DNA of 49,843 bases, taken from NCBI GenBank assembly GCA_030528885.1, contig JAUMXY010000021.1, positions 1 through 49,843 on the forward strand, given 5' to 3'. Of this stretch, positions 10,057-19,589 are shown piece after piece. The position numbers were made by a program, and so were the translations under genes. Each line of letters begins with the position of its first letter. Within the stretch, counting starts at the first letter, position 1. This DNA is from Bacteroidales bacterium (GTDB taxonomy: Bacteria; Bacteroidota; Bacteroidia; Bacteroidales; Bacteroidaceae). The notes under the pieces are model-generated. The model was not told where the DNA came from and did no database searches. It saw only the letters and a list, made by a program, of their open reading frames with translations.

Positions 10057-11151
10057 TTAGTTGATTTCGCCACTACCAAGGCAGAGCTTATGCGCCTCGT
10101 CATACACAACACAGAATTGCCCAGGAGCTACTCCGTGTATCCTTTCTGCAGCTTGCAGCAGCCAGCGTCCGTCTTCTTTCTGCGACAACACGCCTTTCAG
10201 GCATTCTGGCGTGTGCCTAATCTTAAAGGTGACATTCATGGCTGGCGTATCGGCAAGAAGCAGCTTGTCTTTGAACAGCTCGCTCTCAAAAGGGTTCTCT
10301 GTGATGAAATGGAAATCATTCATGGTCACGTGGTCTTTGTACACCTTGTCTGGGTCGTAACCATGGGATACGAACAGAATGTTGCGCTTCAGGTTCTTCT
10401 TCACAACAAACCAAGGTCCTCCGCCAAAGCCTAAGCCCTTCCTCTGCCCTATCGTGTAGAACCACAACCCCTTGTGCTCCCCTATCTTCTTGCCTGTCTC
10501 TATCTCACGCACGTCACCGGGATTCTCGCCAAGATGAGCCTTGATGTAATCGCGGAAATCGATGTTGCCCAAGAAGCAGATGCCTTGGCTGTCTTTGCGC
10601 TCGGCATTGAGCAGATGAGCCTTTTCGGCTATGTCGCGCACCTCATGCTTCCATAGGTGCCCTATCGGGAATTTCAACTTGCTCACCTGAAGGGAGTTGA
10701 TTTGACAAAGGAAGTCGGTTTGATCCTTTACGGGGTCAGGGGAAGTGGACAGCCACACTTTACCATCAAGCGTGGTTGTGGTGGCATAATGCCCTGTTGC
10801 TGTAATGTCGAACTCTTTGCCTACCACATCTTCAAAGCACCCGAACTTGATGAGTTTGTTGCACATCACATCGGGGTTGGGCGTCAAGCCCTGGCGCGCC
10901 TTGTCCATCGTATATCCGACCACCTTCTCCCAATATTCCTTGTGGAGGTCTATCACATCGAATTTGGCACCATACTTGCGGGCAAGCCATTGGCATATCT
11001 CGACATCTTCTTCGGAGGTGCAGTTCCACTCCGTATCTCGGTCGGGGCCTATCTTGATGTAGAAAAGATGGGGGTCATACCCCTGTTCCTTCAGTAAATG
11101 AACTGAAACAGCAGAGTCAACACCTCCTGAAACTAATGCTGCAACTGACAT
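10057..11151 (-). CDS. mnmA: tRNA-specific 2-thiouridylase MnmA
   Basis: It adds sulfur to U34 of Lys, Glu and Gln tRNAs. The ATP-pyrophosphatase P-loop SGGVDSAV is at residues 8-15. The two catalytic cysteines are Cys97 (NPDVMCN) and Cys192 (SQGICFLG). The tRNA-binding and C-terminal beta-barrel regions are present ([14 protein letters not shown]). Its 364 residues are normal. The ATG lies 3 bases after the nadA stop, so the two genes form an operon. The pairing may reflect shared need for cysteine-derived sulfur or iron-sulfur chemistry, which is inference. Confidence 0.97.
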   Translation of the reverse strand: MSVAALVSGGVDSAVSVHLLKEQGYDPHLFYIKIGPDRDTEWNCTSEEDVEICQWLARKYGAKFDVIDLHKEYWEKVVGYTMDKARQGLTPNPDVMCNKLIKFGCFEDVVGKEFDITATGHYATTTTLDGKVWLSTSPDPVKDQTDFLCQINSLQVSKLKFPIGHLWKHEVRDIAEKAHLLNAERKDSQGICFLGNIDFRDYIKAHLGENPGDVREIETGKKIGEHKGLWFYTIGQRKGLGFGGGPWFVVKKNLKRNILFVSHGYDPDKVYKDHVTMNDFHFITENPFESELFKDKLLLADTPAMNVTFKIRHTPECLKGVLSQKEDGRWLLQAAERIHGVAPGQFCVVYDEAHKLCLGSGEIN

Positions 11152-11154
11152 AAC

Positions 11155-12174
11155 CTATTTGCTTGACATAGCAGATTTTAAGTTCTTTGAAATTTCAAGC
11201 ATCTTCTCAATAGGCTTGACAGCTTTCTCAGCAATGTCAGCTGGCACCTCGATGGTCGGCCATTCGTACTTCAAGGTGTTGTACAGCTTTTCCAATGTAT
11301 TGAGCTTCATGTATGAGCATTCGTTGCATGAGCATCCTGCCGCTTCGCTCATTTCTGGTGGTGCAGGAATGAAAAGTTTATCAGGACAAGCCTTCTTCAT
11401 TTCATGCAAGATGCCGCTTTCGGTTGCAACAATAAATTCCGCTGCATCATCTTTGATGGCGAAGTTCAGCAAACCCGCAGTAGAGCCTATGACATCTGCC
11501 ACCTTCTGTATAGGTGCAGGGCATTCCGGGTGAACAAGTATCTTTGCATCGGGATGCTCCTCCTTGATGGCAAGGATTTTCTCCAACGAAAATTGTCCAT
11601 GAACATGGCAACCTCCATTCCACAGCAACATGTTGCGCCCTGTGACAGCATTGATGTACCCCCCTAAATTCTTATCGGGGCCGAAGATGAGTTTTTCATC
11701 CTTGGGAAATGAATCGATTACAAGTTTTGCGTTGCTTGATGTGACGACAACATCCGTCAAGGCTTTGACGGCAGCCGTTGTGTTGACATAGCTGACCACT
11801 TTATGACCAGGATGCTGCTCCACAAAGGTTTTCAGCTCTTCAGCCTTGCAGCTGTCGGCAAGCGAGCAACCAGCATTAAGGTCAAGAACAAGGACCTTTT
11901 TGTCAGGACAAAGAATCTTGTTGGTCTCTCCCATAAAATGGACACCACACATCACGATGATGTCGGCATCAGTCTTAGCTGACCATTGTGCCAAAGCTAA
12001 TGAGTCGCCAACAAAATCGGCAATATCCTGTACGGCTCCGTCGGTATAATAATGAGCAAGAATAACCGCATTCTTGTCCTTGCACATTTTGCGAATTTCT
12101 TCACGCAGATTTATACCTTCAGGAACAGCTTCATCAATATATCCTTTTTCAATCCAAGTGTCTTTCAATTCCAT
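11155..12174 (-). CDS. nadA: Quinolinate synthase A
   Basis: It condenses iminoaspartate with dihydroxyacetone phosphate to quinolinate in NAD synthesis and carries an oxygen-sensitive 4Fe-4S cluster. Visible family motifs include AHYYTDGAVQDIADFVGDS, MCGVHFMGET, and the late cysteine-rich segment GCSCNECSYMKLNTLEKLY. Its 339 residues are normal. Neither nadB nor nadC is in the window. It has its own -7 box at 12203-12210 and is followed by mnmA after 3 bases. Confidence 0.97.
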   Translation of the reverse strand: MELKDTWIEKGYIDEAVPEGINLREEIRKMCKDKNAVILAHYYTDGAVQDIADFVGDSLALAQWSAKTDADIIVMCGVHFMGETNKILCPDKKVLVLDLNAGCSLADSCKAEELKTFVEQHPGHKVVSYVNTTAAVKALTDVVVTSSNAKLVIDSFPKDEKLIFGPDKNLGGYINAVTGRNMLLWNGGCHVHGQFSLEKILAIKEEHPDAKILVHPECPAPIQKVADVIGSTAGLLNFAIKDDAAEFIVATESGILHEMKKACPDKLFIPAPPEMSEAAGCSCNECSYMKLNTLEKLYNTLKYEWPTIEVPADIAEKAVKPIEKMLEISKNLKSAMSSK

Positions 12175-12192
12175 AACGCTGAATTTAATAAT

Positions 12193-13686
12193 TTATTGAG
12201 TGCAAAGATAGCAAAAAACACGCATGGACACAAAACAAACATCTGCATTTTTCCACTTTAGTCCTAATTTATGAAAGGTATGACGCCTATCAAGAAAGAC
12301 CAAGAGGGCCATTCTGCGCCTGCAAGCGGCGTGATACGTTCTTCCTGAACTGAAAGAAAAGGACATGCCTGCCGCTGTAAGCCCGAAAGGGAAAGACCAC
12401 CAGATGCCTACGGCGCCCAGCCCCACAGGAAAAGCGAAAACATAAGCAAGAGGGAAGCTGATTAAGCAGTACGCAACGAAGGCGTAAAGCATCATGGACT
12501 TGACGTCTTCTATAGCACGAAGGGCATTAGCATATACGGTTTGCAAGCAGTCGCCCAGCTGATAGCACGCGAAACAAGGCAAAAATGAAAGGAACAAAGC
12601 AGCAACTTGGTCGCTGGTGGTGAATATCGACGCGATGGGGACACCTGCAAGGCAGATGGATGCCGTTATGACAACTCCTGCACCTAAGGACATGAGAAAG
12701 GCCGCCTGAGCTGTCTTATATACTTCTCTCCAATCGTTTCGACCACGGTAGTGAGCGATGCGAATGGCTGCTGCAGCTCCAATTCCATAATAAACCATAA
12801 AACCAAGAGTGCTGACAGTGCACATGACTTGATGGGCCGCCAAAGCTGATGAGCCAATCCACCCCATGAAGATGGCGCAAACATTGAATGAACCTGCTTC
12901 CAAGCAAAGCTGGATGGATATGGGTATGCCCAAGCAGAAGAGAGAAAAGACTCCTTGTCCGCAAAAAGAAAAACGCCCAAGATGAGGTTTCGAGTCAAGT
13001 TGGGCATTTGCTTCAAGCAGGATTTTCGCCTCAAGGAAGGCGGGCGTGTTCAGAAGTCGCCCTTTTAACAGAGCGACGTACATGCATACAGGCATCAAGG
13101 CACGAGCTATCAAAGTGGCTACTCCTGCTCCTACAAGCCCCTTATCAAGCATAAAGATAAAGAGATAGTTGAGCAACAAATTGAGCACATTGCTTCCTAT
13201 CATCACCCACATGGGCGTTTGGGTATCTCCTAATGCATCTGAAAACTGCTTCATGGAATTGTAGAGAGCGAGAAAAGGAAGAGACGCCAGAAGCACAAGG
13301 AAGTAGGGTTTCATCAAGGGCAGGAGCTCTTCTGGCTGCCCCAGCTTGTCTATGTGAAGATAGAGCACGAAAAGCAAACCCACAACAAGAAGGCTTGCAA
13401 AGAGATTGACCACGTTGCTATTGCGAAGAGTTTGGAGCACTTTCAGATGATTGCCTTGACTATAGCATGCCCCTGCGACTGGTGTCGTGGCATAGGAAAT
13501 ACCCAATAGAAAATAGATGAAAAGGTTGAAGACGTTATTGACGAATCCTGCAGCAGAAAGTTCAGAGGTGCCGTATTGTCCAACCATAATGGTATCTGCC
13601 CATCCCTGCATGATGCTGCCAAGCTGAGCTATGATGATGGGATAGGCTAAGACTAATATTCCTTTTGTACGAGCTGAAAAATTCAT
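12193..13686 (-). CDS. MATE family efflux transporter with frameshifted C-terminus
   Basis: It is a 12-TM cation-coupled multidrug exporter, with the typical opening LAYPIIIAQLGSIMQGWADTI and repeated hydrophobic blocks. The start is set at MNFSARTKG; its ATG overlaps the TGA of the upstream gene by 4 bases. As sequenced the protein has 497 residues. The last ~45 are Arg/Cys/His-rich and unlike MATE ends. Adding one T to the four-T run (plus strand A run 12357-12360) changes the end to FFFQFRKNVSRRLQAQNGPL and a TGA at 12292-12290. This gives about 465 residues, a normal length. The frameshift may be a sequencing error. It is the last gene of the operon starting at the MORN gene. Confidence 0.9.
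   Translation of the reverse strand: MNFSARTKGILVLAYPIIIAQLGSIMQGWADTIMVGQYGTSELSAAGFVNNVFNLFIYFLLGISYATTPVAGACYSQGNHLKVLQTLRNSNVVNLFASLLVVGLLFVLYLHIDKLGQPEELLPLMKPYFLVLLASLPFLALYNSMKQFSDALGDTQTPMWVMIGSNVLNLLLNYLFIFMLDKGLVGAGVATLIARALMPVCMYVALLKGRLLNTPAFLEAKILLEANAQLDSKPHLGRFSFCGQGVFSLFCLGIPISIQLCLEAGSFNVCAIFMGWIGSSALAAHQVMCTVSTLGFMVYYGIGAAAAIRIAHYRGRNDWREVYKTAQAAFLMSLGAGVVITASICLAGVPIASIFTTSDQVAALFLSFLPCFACYQLGDCLQTVYANALRAIEDVKSMMLYAFVAYCLISFPLAYVFAFPVGLGAVGIWWSFPFGLTAAGMSFSFSSGRTYHAACRRRMALLVFLDRRHTFHKLGLKWKNADVCFVSMRVFCYLCTQ
12203..12210 (-). promoter_or_regulatory. -7 box of nadA-mnmA
   Basis: TATCTTTG on the minus strand lies 29 bases before the nadA ATG. The frameshifted tail of the upstream MATE gene reads through this promoter, further evidence that the tail is not natural. 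Confidence 0.65.
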
Positions 13687-14924
13687 AAACCGCCGTTTTG
13701 AGGAGCGAGCTCTCCAGCTGCAAGATGGCTGTAGTCGTAATACCACCAATAGGTTTTTCCGAATTCTCTGTGTGTTTTGTTTAGACGTTCTACTTCATTA
13801 AATATGCCTATTTTCTTCTCATTGTATTGTTTGAAGCGGGCAACAAACGCAGAATCTTGGAATACGGCAATCGTGTCTGTGCCTACGACAAGTTTGCCTT
13901 GCTGAGCGAAATCTGGATTGCCTATAAGCAGCAGAGCCTCACGATAAGCTTTGGGCAGTTTGTCGTAAGCGCCAGGCACGCTATCTGAAAGGTTGTAATA
14001 GCGAGGCAGCTGCTTGTGAAATTCTGTCAGTTTTTTGTCGAGCAACAAACTACAAAGATAGTAGTCGGCAGCTTGAGAATTAGCCAACGAGTCGGCAAAA
14101 AGCAGCTGATAATATTGCTGGGAAGACTTGACGTTTTTCCCACAATATGCTCCCAAATAAGCACAAATGTCTTGTGAAGACAATCTGTTGTAGAACATTG
14201 TGTCGGCTATATTCAACAATCCAAAGGATGCGTAGTGCTGAGGATATTCGAAGATGCGTTCGGCCAGCAGACCTTGACGCGAGAGAGCATACATACGCAA
14301 TTGAGTAAGGCGAGCCGTTGTGCGTAATGATTTCTGCCCAACTTCTGCAGCTGCTTTATAATCTCTGTTGAGTATGAGTCTTTCTGTCTTCAGCTCATAA
14401 TGATAGACATCTGGTGATTCAGATACACTTCCAACACCAAGCATCATGGCAAACAGAAGGATGTAATTGGGATACATCTGATATTTAAGTGCTTCGTTGT
14501 AAGTCAGGGAGTCGTCTGATAGTTTTTTTATAACAGCAACAGCTACCAGGTAAACAAGCATGCAAGCAGGAGCTATCCATACCCAATTACCAAAAGTGAA
14601 ACATTCAATTACTTTTTTATCTATATCCGTCAAAATGGCCAGCAGGAGCATAGAGGGGAAATAGGATAATGCGTGCCAGCGTGATGGTAAGCGCGACAAC
14701 ATAGCCACCACCCATTGGACAACCATCAGGACGATGGTGATGACGATTGCTCCGACAAGAAGGTTGTATGTTGTAACGCCCTTGGAATATACAAATTGTG
14801 CTTCTGCCAAAATCTCACCTTGAAGGAAAAACAAATAGCAAAAGGAAAAAAGCACAAACAGAATTCCGCAGGAATAACGAATCAGTCCTGCGGTTTTCTG
14901 TCTTGAATGTCTATATCGTTTCAC
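13683..14924 (-). CDS. Membrane protein of unknown function (DUF6057-like)
   Basis: The N-terminal ~180 residues hold about five to six membrane segments (GILFVLFSFCYLFFL, LLVGAIVITIVLMVVQWVV, LVYLVAVAVI, YILLFAMMLGVG and others). The remaining ~230 residues are soluble, helical and Tyr/Leu-rich, with a TPR-like look (DYKAAAEVGQKSL, YALSRQGLLAERIF). This layout fits the Bacteroidales DUF6057 family, which I name from memory and with moderate certainty. It starts 2 bases after glgB and overlaps the MATE start by 4 bases, so it is translated as part of the operon. The product could be a cell-surface or envelope-stress sensor, but nothing shows its function. Confidence 0.75.
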   Translation of the reverse strand: MKRYRHSRQKTAGLIRYSCGILFVLFSFCYLFFLQGEILAEAQFVYSKGVTTYNLLVGAIVITIVLMVVQWVVAMLSRLPSRWHALSYFPSMLLLAILTDIDKKVIECFTFGNWVWIAPACMLVYLVAVAVIKKLSDDSLTYNEALKYQMYPNYILLFAMMLGVGSVSESPDVYHYELKTERLILNRDYKAAAEVGQKSLRTTARLTQLRMYALSRQGLLAERIFEYPQHYASFGLLNIADTMFYNRLSSQDICAYLGAYCGKNVKSSQQYYQLLFADSLANSQAADYYLCSLLLDKKLTEFHKQLPRYYNLSDSVPGAYDKLPKAYREALLLIGNPDFAQQGKLVVGTDTIAVFQDSAFVARFKQYNEKKIGIFNEVERLNKTHREFGKTYWWYYDYSHLAAGELAPQNGGL

Positions 14925-14926
14925 TT

Positions 14927-16993
14927 TTATTCAGCGTTTTTGCGAAGTACTACTGCCGAGCGGGCTGGAATGTAAAGTTTGAGCCATCCCTTGCCGTCTC
15001 TTTCATATATCGGATCGTAATTGGTGAAATGACGAACTGAGTCATCTGCGAGATTGTTGCCGCCAAACATCTTGTTATCTGTATTGAGAACAACGTCGTA
15101 GCTTCCATGAGGAACAATAAATCCATAATCTGTAAACGACCTGTCGGGCGAGAAGTTGAAGACAAACAGCAAATTGCCACGCGAATATGCCAGAACTTGG
15201 TCGCCATCATTATGCCAAACCTCCACGACGGGTGTTTTCTGGAAGTTCTTTATCGACTTGATTGTCTTTATCATCGCTTCATCGAAATCGCCCAAATAAT
15301 GGTAACAAAGTTCTTTGTTGTCAACAAGGTTCCATTGACGACGTGCATATTGATACCCCCATCCGTTTCCTTCGCGAGGGAAGTCTATCCATTCTGGGTG
15401 TCCGAATTCATTACCCATAAAGTTCAGATATCCACCATTCATGGTTGAGGCAGTGAGCAAACGAATCATCTTATGGAGGGCAATACCTCTATTAGCCATG
15501 AAATTCTCGTCGCCTTTCTTGAAATGCCAATACATGTCTGCATCGATAAGACGGAACACGATGGTCTTGTCGCCTACGAGCGCCTGGTCATGTGATTCGG
15601 CATAAGATATGGTTTTCTCGTCCTGCCGCCTGTTGGTTGTCTCCCAGAACATGCTGGATGGCTTCCAATCTTCATCTCTGAGCTCCTTAATGGTCTTAAT
15701 CCAATAGTCTGGAATATTCATCGCCATACGATAGTCAAAGCCGTATCCGCCATCCTTGAATGGCGCAGCAAGACCTGGCATGCCTGACACCTCTTCCGCT
15801 ATCGTAATTGCCTTGGGATTCACTTCGTGGATGAGCAAGTTGGCGAGCGTCAGATATGCGATGGCTTCATCGTCTTCATGTCCATTATAGTAATCTCCAT
15901 ATCCGCCGAAGGCTTCTCCCAATCCATGACTGTAATAGAGCATAGACGTTACGCCATCGAATCGGAAGCCGTCAAATTTGAATTCTTCCAGCCAATACTT
16001 GCAGTTGGAGAGCAGATAGTGAATGACTTCGTTCTTGCCATAATCGAAGCAAAGGGAATCCCATGCTGGATGTTCGCGACGACCTCCTTGCATAAAGTAT
16101 TGGCATCCATCACCTGCAAAGTTTCCAAGACCTTCGAGTTCGTTCTTAACGGCATGAGAATGCACAATGTCCATAATAACGGCTATTCCCATCTCATGAG
16201 CAGCGTCTATCAGTTCCTTCAGTTCTTCAGGTGTTCCGAAGCGGCTTGAAGGCGCGTAGAAGTTGCTGACATGATAGCCAAAGGAACCATAATAAGGATG
16301 CTCCGCTATGGCCATTACTTGAATGGCATTATAGCCGTCTTTCTTGATGCGTGGCAATATGTTTTCCTTAAATTCCGTATATGTTCCCACCTTCTCAGCA
16401 TCTTGCGCCATGCCGATGTGGCATTCGTAAATGAGGAGCGGGTTGGTGTCTGGTTTGAAGTTTTTCTTCTTGAACACATAAGGCGTATCAGGTGCCCATA
16501 CTTGTGCAGAGAAAATCTTTGTTTCTTCGTCCTGAACAACCCTATTGGCATAAGAAGGGATACGCTCTCCTTCTCCTCCTTCCCACTTGATTTTGAGCTT
16601 ATAAAGGTCACCATGATGCAGCTGGCTCTTCTTGAGGTGAAGCTCCCAGTTGCCATGGTCAATCCTCTTCATCTTATAAGCTTCTTGTTCCTGCCAATCG
16701 TTAAACTGACCAACAACATATATTTCTGTTGCGTTGGGTGCCCACTCTCTCAACACCCAGCCTTTGGATGTTTTGTGAAGGCCAAAATACAGATAGCCGC
16801 TGGCAAAGTCAGAAAGAGTGGTTTTGCCTGCTTGCGTCAGTTCTGAAAGTTTATCCAGCACATGCTGATGGCGTCCTACTATGGCTCCTTCAAAGGGTTC
16901 GAGCCATGAATCGTTCTTTACCAAACCGATATGCTTTACCTTGGGTGCTGCTTTCTTTGCTGCAGCTGCCTTTGTTTTCTTACATGTAGCCAT
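14927..16993 (-). CDS. glgB: 1,4-alpha-glucan branching enzyme (GH13)
   Basis: It makes alpha-1,6 branches in glycogen. An Ala/Lys-rich start (1-20) is followed by a CBM48 domain (about 65-160) and the GH13 barrel. The catalytic triad is Asp346 (DGFRFDGVTS), Glu400 (ITIAEEVSGMP) and Asp469 (YAESHDQ). The segment GGYGDYYNGHEDDEAIAYL and the domain order resemble the eukaryote-like subfamily GH13_8 rather than E. coli GlgB. At 688 residues it matches that subfamily. No glgA, glgC or glgP lies in the window. It starts 3 bases after the YhcH gene and is followed 2 bases later by the membrane protein gene. Confidence 0.95.
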   Translation of the reverse strand: MATCKKTKAAAAKKAAPKVKHIGLVKNDSWLEPFEGAIVGRHQHVLDKLSELTQAGKTTLSDFASGYLYFGLHKTSKGWVLREWAPNATEIYVVGQFNDWQEQEAYKMKRIDHGNWELHLKKSQLHHGDLYKLKIKWEGGEGERIPSYANRVVQDEETKIFSAQVWAPDTPYVFKKKNFKPDTNPLLIYECHIGMAQDAEKVGTYTEFKENILPRIKKDGYNAIQVMAIAEHPYYGSFGYHVSNFYAPSSRFGTPEELKELIDAAHEMGIAVIMDIVHSHAVKNELEGLGNFAGDGCQYFMQGGRREHPAWDSLCFDYGKNEVIHYLLSNCKYWLEEFKFDGFRFDGVTSMLYYSHGLGEAFGGYGDYYNGHEDDEAIAYLTLANLLIHEVNPKAITIAEEVSGMPGLAAPFKDGGYGFDYRMAMNIPDYWIKTIKELRDEDWKPSSMFWETTNRRQDEKTISYAESHDQALVGDKTIVFRLIDADMYWHFKKGDENFMANRGIALHKMIRLLTASTMNGGYLNFMGNEFGHPEWIDFPREGNGWGYQYARRQWNLVDNKELCYHYLGDFDEAMIKTIKSIKNFQKTPVVEVWHNDGDQVLAYSRGNLLFVFNFSPDRSFTDYGFIVPHGSYDVVLNTDNKMFGGNNLADDSVRHFTNYDPIYERDGKGWLKLYIPARSAVVLRKNAE

Positions 16994-16996
16994 AGT

Positions 16997-17440
16997 TTAC
17001 GCTTTTATTTTAAATATAACTTTCACTATTTCTTCTGACTCTGAGATGCATGGCGCATGACCATCTTGTGGAAAGAATACGACGAATTCGCCTGGATGCA
17101 CCGTTATGTATCGCTCAGCTTCTCCTGGATAGAAGCTGATGTCTTTGTCTGAATCGTATTCCGCTTCAGGCAGATTCTTTCTTGGGGTAAATCCCATCGT
17201 CTCTGCCGTTGAAATCGGTATTTGAATATCTATCATGGCATTGTGTGTCTCGATACGGGCTTCGTCCTGCGTCTTTCCTTTTGCTGCGCAATAATTGGCA
17301 AAGAGCTGCCCTTCTACGAGTACGTCCTTTCCCATCTCATGCGTGGACAGATTCTGAGTCTTCAGGTATTCTGCCACCAGAGGAAAAAGAGGATGCATCT
17401 TCGCATATTTGTCGAAATTCTCCAAGGTGTCTAAAATCAT
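16997..17440 (-). CDS. YhcH/YjgK/YiaL family protein
   Basis: This is a small cupin-like protein of 147 residues. Typical family features are the ETHNAMIDIQIPI segment, the mid-chain ISFYPGE block and the C-terminal FFPQDGHAPCI with the putative metal-binding histidine. Relatives include E. coli EbgC and proteins tied to sialic-acid or sugar use. The precise substrate is unknown. It is 28 bases downstream of the inositol monophosphatase-like gene and 3 bases upstream of glgB, so a sugar-metabolism role is suggested by context only. Confidence 0.9.
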   Translation of the reverse strand: MILDTLENFDKYAKMHPLFPLVAEYLKTQNLSTHEMGKDVLVEGQLFANYCAAKGKTQDEARIETHNAMIDIQIPISTAETMGFTPRKNLPEAEYDSDKDISFYPGEAERYITVHPGEFVVFFPQDGHAPCISESEEIVKVIFKIKA

Positions 17441-17468
17441 ATTTTCTCTAATTTAAGGTTTATAGTTA

Positions 17469-18272
17469 TTAGTTAATGCATGCTTTTTCCATCTCTGCCA
17501 GCATCTTGTCGTGCAGCAATCCGTTGGTGGCTAATACCTCATGACCGCTCTCCCACTTCTCGTTCCCTCCTTTATAATCCGTTATCTTGCCACCCGCTTC
17601 GAGCAGTATGCAGGCGCCAGCAGCTACATCCCAAGGCTGGATGTACGACTCGAAGTAGACATCTATTTTTCCTGCTGCCAGATAACACAGTTCTGTTTCT
17701 GCGCTGCCAAAGCTTCGTATGCTGGCACAATGTCCGTACAGCTGACCCGTCATCTTCAAGCAGAAATCTCTCCACGCCTCTGCATTATAGGGATAGCCAA
17801 CCATGATGAGAGCTTGGTCGAGGTCTGACAGAGGAGAAACCTTTATGGCTCTGTCATTAAGGTATGCGCCCTGCCCTTTTGCTGCGCTGTACAATTCGTC
17901 TCTTGTCACTTCATATACCACACCCAGCAAGAGTTCTTTGCTGTCGCGAAGCGCGATGCTAACGCTGTATGGAGCCAAATCGTGGATGAAGTTGGTGGTG
18001 CCATCCAGCGGGTCCACAATCCAGTAAAGCTCTTTACTGCCATCGTCCTGCGCGATGGTCTTTTCTTCTGTTATGAATCCCGCCTGTGGAAGGATTTCTT
18101 TCAGCCGTGAGACAATCATCCTTTCGCATTCCTTGTCCACATAACTGACATAATCATGGCTTTGCTTCGACTCGACTCTGCTCGAATCAAAGTTTTTGCG
18201 CTGCTCTGCGATAAAACGTCCCGTTTCACGAGCAAGCGTTTTCACTTCTGAGATAATGCTTTGCAAATCCAT
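17469..18272 (-). CDS. Inositol monophosphatase family protein
   Basis: It is a Mg-dependent sugar-phosphate phosphatase of the IMPase/SuhB family. The metal-binding motif WIVDPLDGTTNF is clear, the upstream Glu is in ITEEKT, and the C-terminal signature WDVAAGACILLEAGG is intact. Its 267 residues are normal. The substrate may be inositol phosphate or another sugar phosphate (SuhB, CysQ and HisN relatives look alike), so I assign no symbol. It starts 1 base after the MORN gene stop. Confidence 0.92.
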   Translation of the reverse strand: MDLQSIISEVKTLARETGRFIAEQRKNFDSSRVESKQSHDYVSYVDKECERMIVSRLKEILPQAGFITEEKTIAQDDGSKELYWIVDPLDGTTNFIHDLAPYSVSIALRDSKELLLGVVYEVTRDELYSAAKGQGAYLNDRAIKVSPLSDLDQALIMVGYPYNAEAWRDFCLKMTGQLYGHCASIRSFGSAETELCYLAAGKIDVYFESYIQPWDVAAGACILLEAGGKITDYKGGNEKWESGHEVLATNGLLHDKMLAEMEKACIN

Positions 18273-18273
18273 A

Positions 18274-19401
18274 TCATTGTCCCATCAGACGTCCTCGGTT
18301 GTAGATGCCCTTGCGAATGACGGTTCCGTTCTTGTCTTTCTCCACAAAGGCTCCATCCTTCAAGTCGTTAAAGAACGAGCCCTCAAATCGTATGCCATCG
18401 GGAGTTTCCTCCACGCCCTTGCCATTTTTCATGCCTTCCTTGAAAGTGCCCTTGAACTTAGTGCCATCAGCCAATCGAAGCACTCCCTCGCCGCTCATCT
18501 CTCCATTTGCCCATCCACCATCATACACATCGCCATTGGCTGACACGTATTTGCCAAGTCCGTGCTCCTTGTCTTCTACCCAATAGCCTTCATATTTAGA
18601 GCCGTCTGGCCAGGTGTAAGAGCCAAAGCCGTCCATCAAGCCATTCTTGAACTCGCCAACGTATTTACGTTTGTCCACGTATGTAAAAATGCCTTGACCC
18701 GTACGCTCGCCATCGAGGTAGTCACCTTCGTAGATGTCGCCATTCTTGAACTTGTAGATACCTTTTCCATGCATCATGTCGTTCTTCCATCCACCTGTAT
18801 AGAAATCGCCATTAGCATAGGTGTACTTGCCTTGTCCGTTGCGCATGTCATTATCCATCTCTCCTTCATAGACAGAGCCGTCTCGCCAGTCATATATGCC
18901 CTTGCCCGACTTCTTGTCATCCTTCCAATCCCCATCATAATAAATGCCATTCGCCCAAGTGTATCGTCCTTTGCCATTTCGCTGATCCTGATGCCAGTCG
19001 CCAGTATACTTGTCGCCGTTGTAATAATACATGGTACCTATACCCTGCTGGTAATCAATATACCAAAGTCCGTCATACTTGTTGTTGTTGGCAAAATAGT
19101 AAACGCCCTTGCCATGCTGGTGGTCCTGATGCCAGTCGCCCTCATACTTTTCGCCATCCGTAAACACATAAACACCATATCCCTGACGCTTTCCTTTCAC
19201 ATATTCACCTTCGTACGTGTCGCCCGACTCAAACGTTGTCTTTCCCTTGCCATGAGGCTTTCCGCCTTCAAGGTCTCCATAATATGTTGCTTTGTCTTTG
19301 GGGAAAACGTAGTTGCCAATGACCACCTTCTTCTGTGCAAATGCAGAAGAGAGGCTCGCAGCCACCATCAACCCCAAGACTATATATTTATTTCTGTTCA
19401 T
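18274..19401 (-). CDS. Secreted MORN-repeat protein with 14 tandem 23-residue repeats
   Basis: A signal peptide (MNRNKYIVLGLMVAASLSS, cut after AFAQ) is followed by about 14 back-to-back repeats of exactly 23 residues, plus a partial fifteenth. Each fits YxGxWxxxxxxGxGxYxxxxGxx (for example YEGDWHQDHQHGKGVYYF). The repeat block covers residues about 40-365 with hardly any other sequence. In eukaryotes MORN repeats bind lipids or form beta-hairpin rods. In Bacteroidales they are common but unassigned. It opens the operon that continues with the IMPase-like gene, yhcH and glgB. Export means it acts in the periplasm or at the outer membrane, unlike the cytosolic enzymes after it. Confidence 0.93.
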   Translation of the reverse strand: MNRNKYIVLGLMVAASLSSAFAQKKVVIGNYVFPKDKATYYGDLEGGKPHGKGKTTFESGDTYEGEYVKGKRQGYGVYVFTDGEKYEGDWHQDHQHGKGVYYFANNNKYDGLWYIDYQQGIGTMYYYNGDKYTGDWHQDQRNGKGRYTWANGIYYDGDWKDDKKSGKGIYDWRDGSVYEGEMDNDMRNGQGKYTYANGDFYTGGWKNDMMHGKGIYKFKNGDIYEGDYLDGERTGQGIFTYVDKRKYVGEFKNGLMDGFGSYTWPDGSKYEGYWVEDKEHGLGKYVSANGDVYDGGWANGEMSGEGVLRLADGTKFKGTFKEGMKNGKGVEETPDGIRFEGSFFNDLKDGAFVEKDKNGTVIRKGIYNRGRLMGQ

Positions 19402-19434
19402 AGTATATTCTTCTTAATTATCAACTCTAATTTA

Positions 19435-19442
19435 CAAAGATA
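19435..19442 (-). promoter_or_regulatory. -7 box of the MORN-glgB-MATE operon
   Basis: TATCTTTG on the minus strand lies 33 bases before the MORN gene start. No other clear promoter is seen before nadA, so six genes may share it. Confidence 0.6.
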
Positions 19443-19516
19443 TGCATTTTTCTCCAAAACAAAGAACATCCTTGTATTTAATTAACTTTTTTAAATGTAA
19501 AATCCTTTTACAAAAC

Positions 19517-19544
19517 AAAAAAAAGGGATTGTCACCCCTTTTTA
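19517..19544. terminator. Terminator after the YigZ gene
   Basis: An A-rich run and GGG (19518-19527) pair with CCCCTTTTT (19535-19543) around ATTGTCA. The A/T-rich arms work on both strands. It ends the DUF1015-YigZ transcript. Confidence 0.65.
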
Positions 19545-19589
19545 AGAAAGCCATTCGCTTCGCTTTCCCATACCTGCCTTTTCAGGCTT

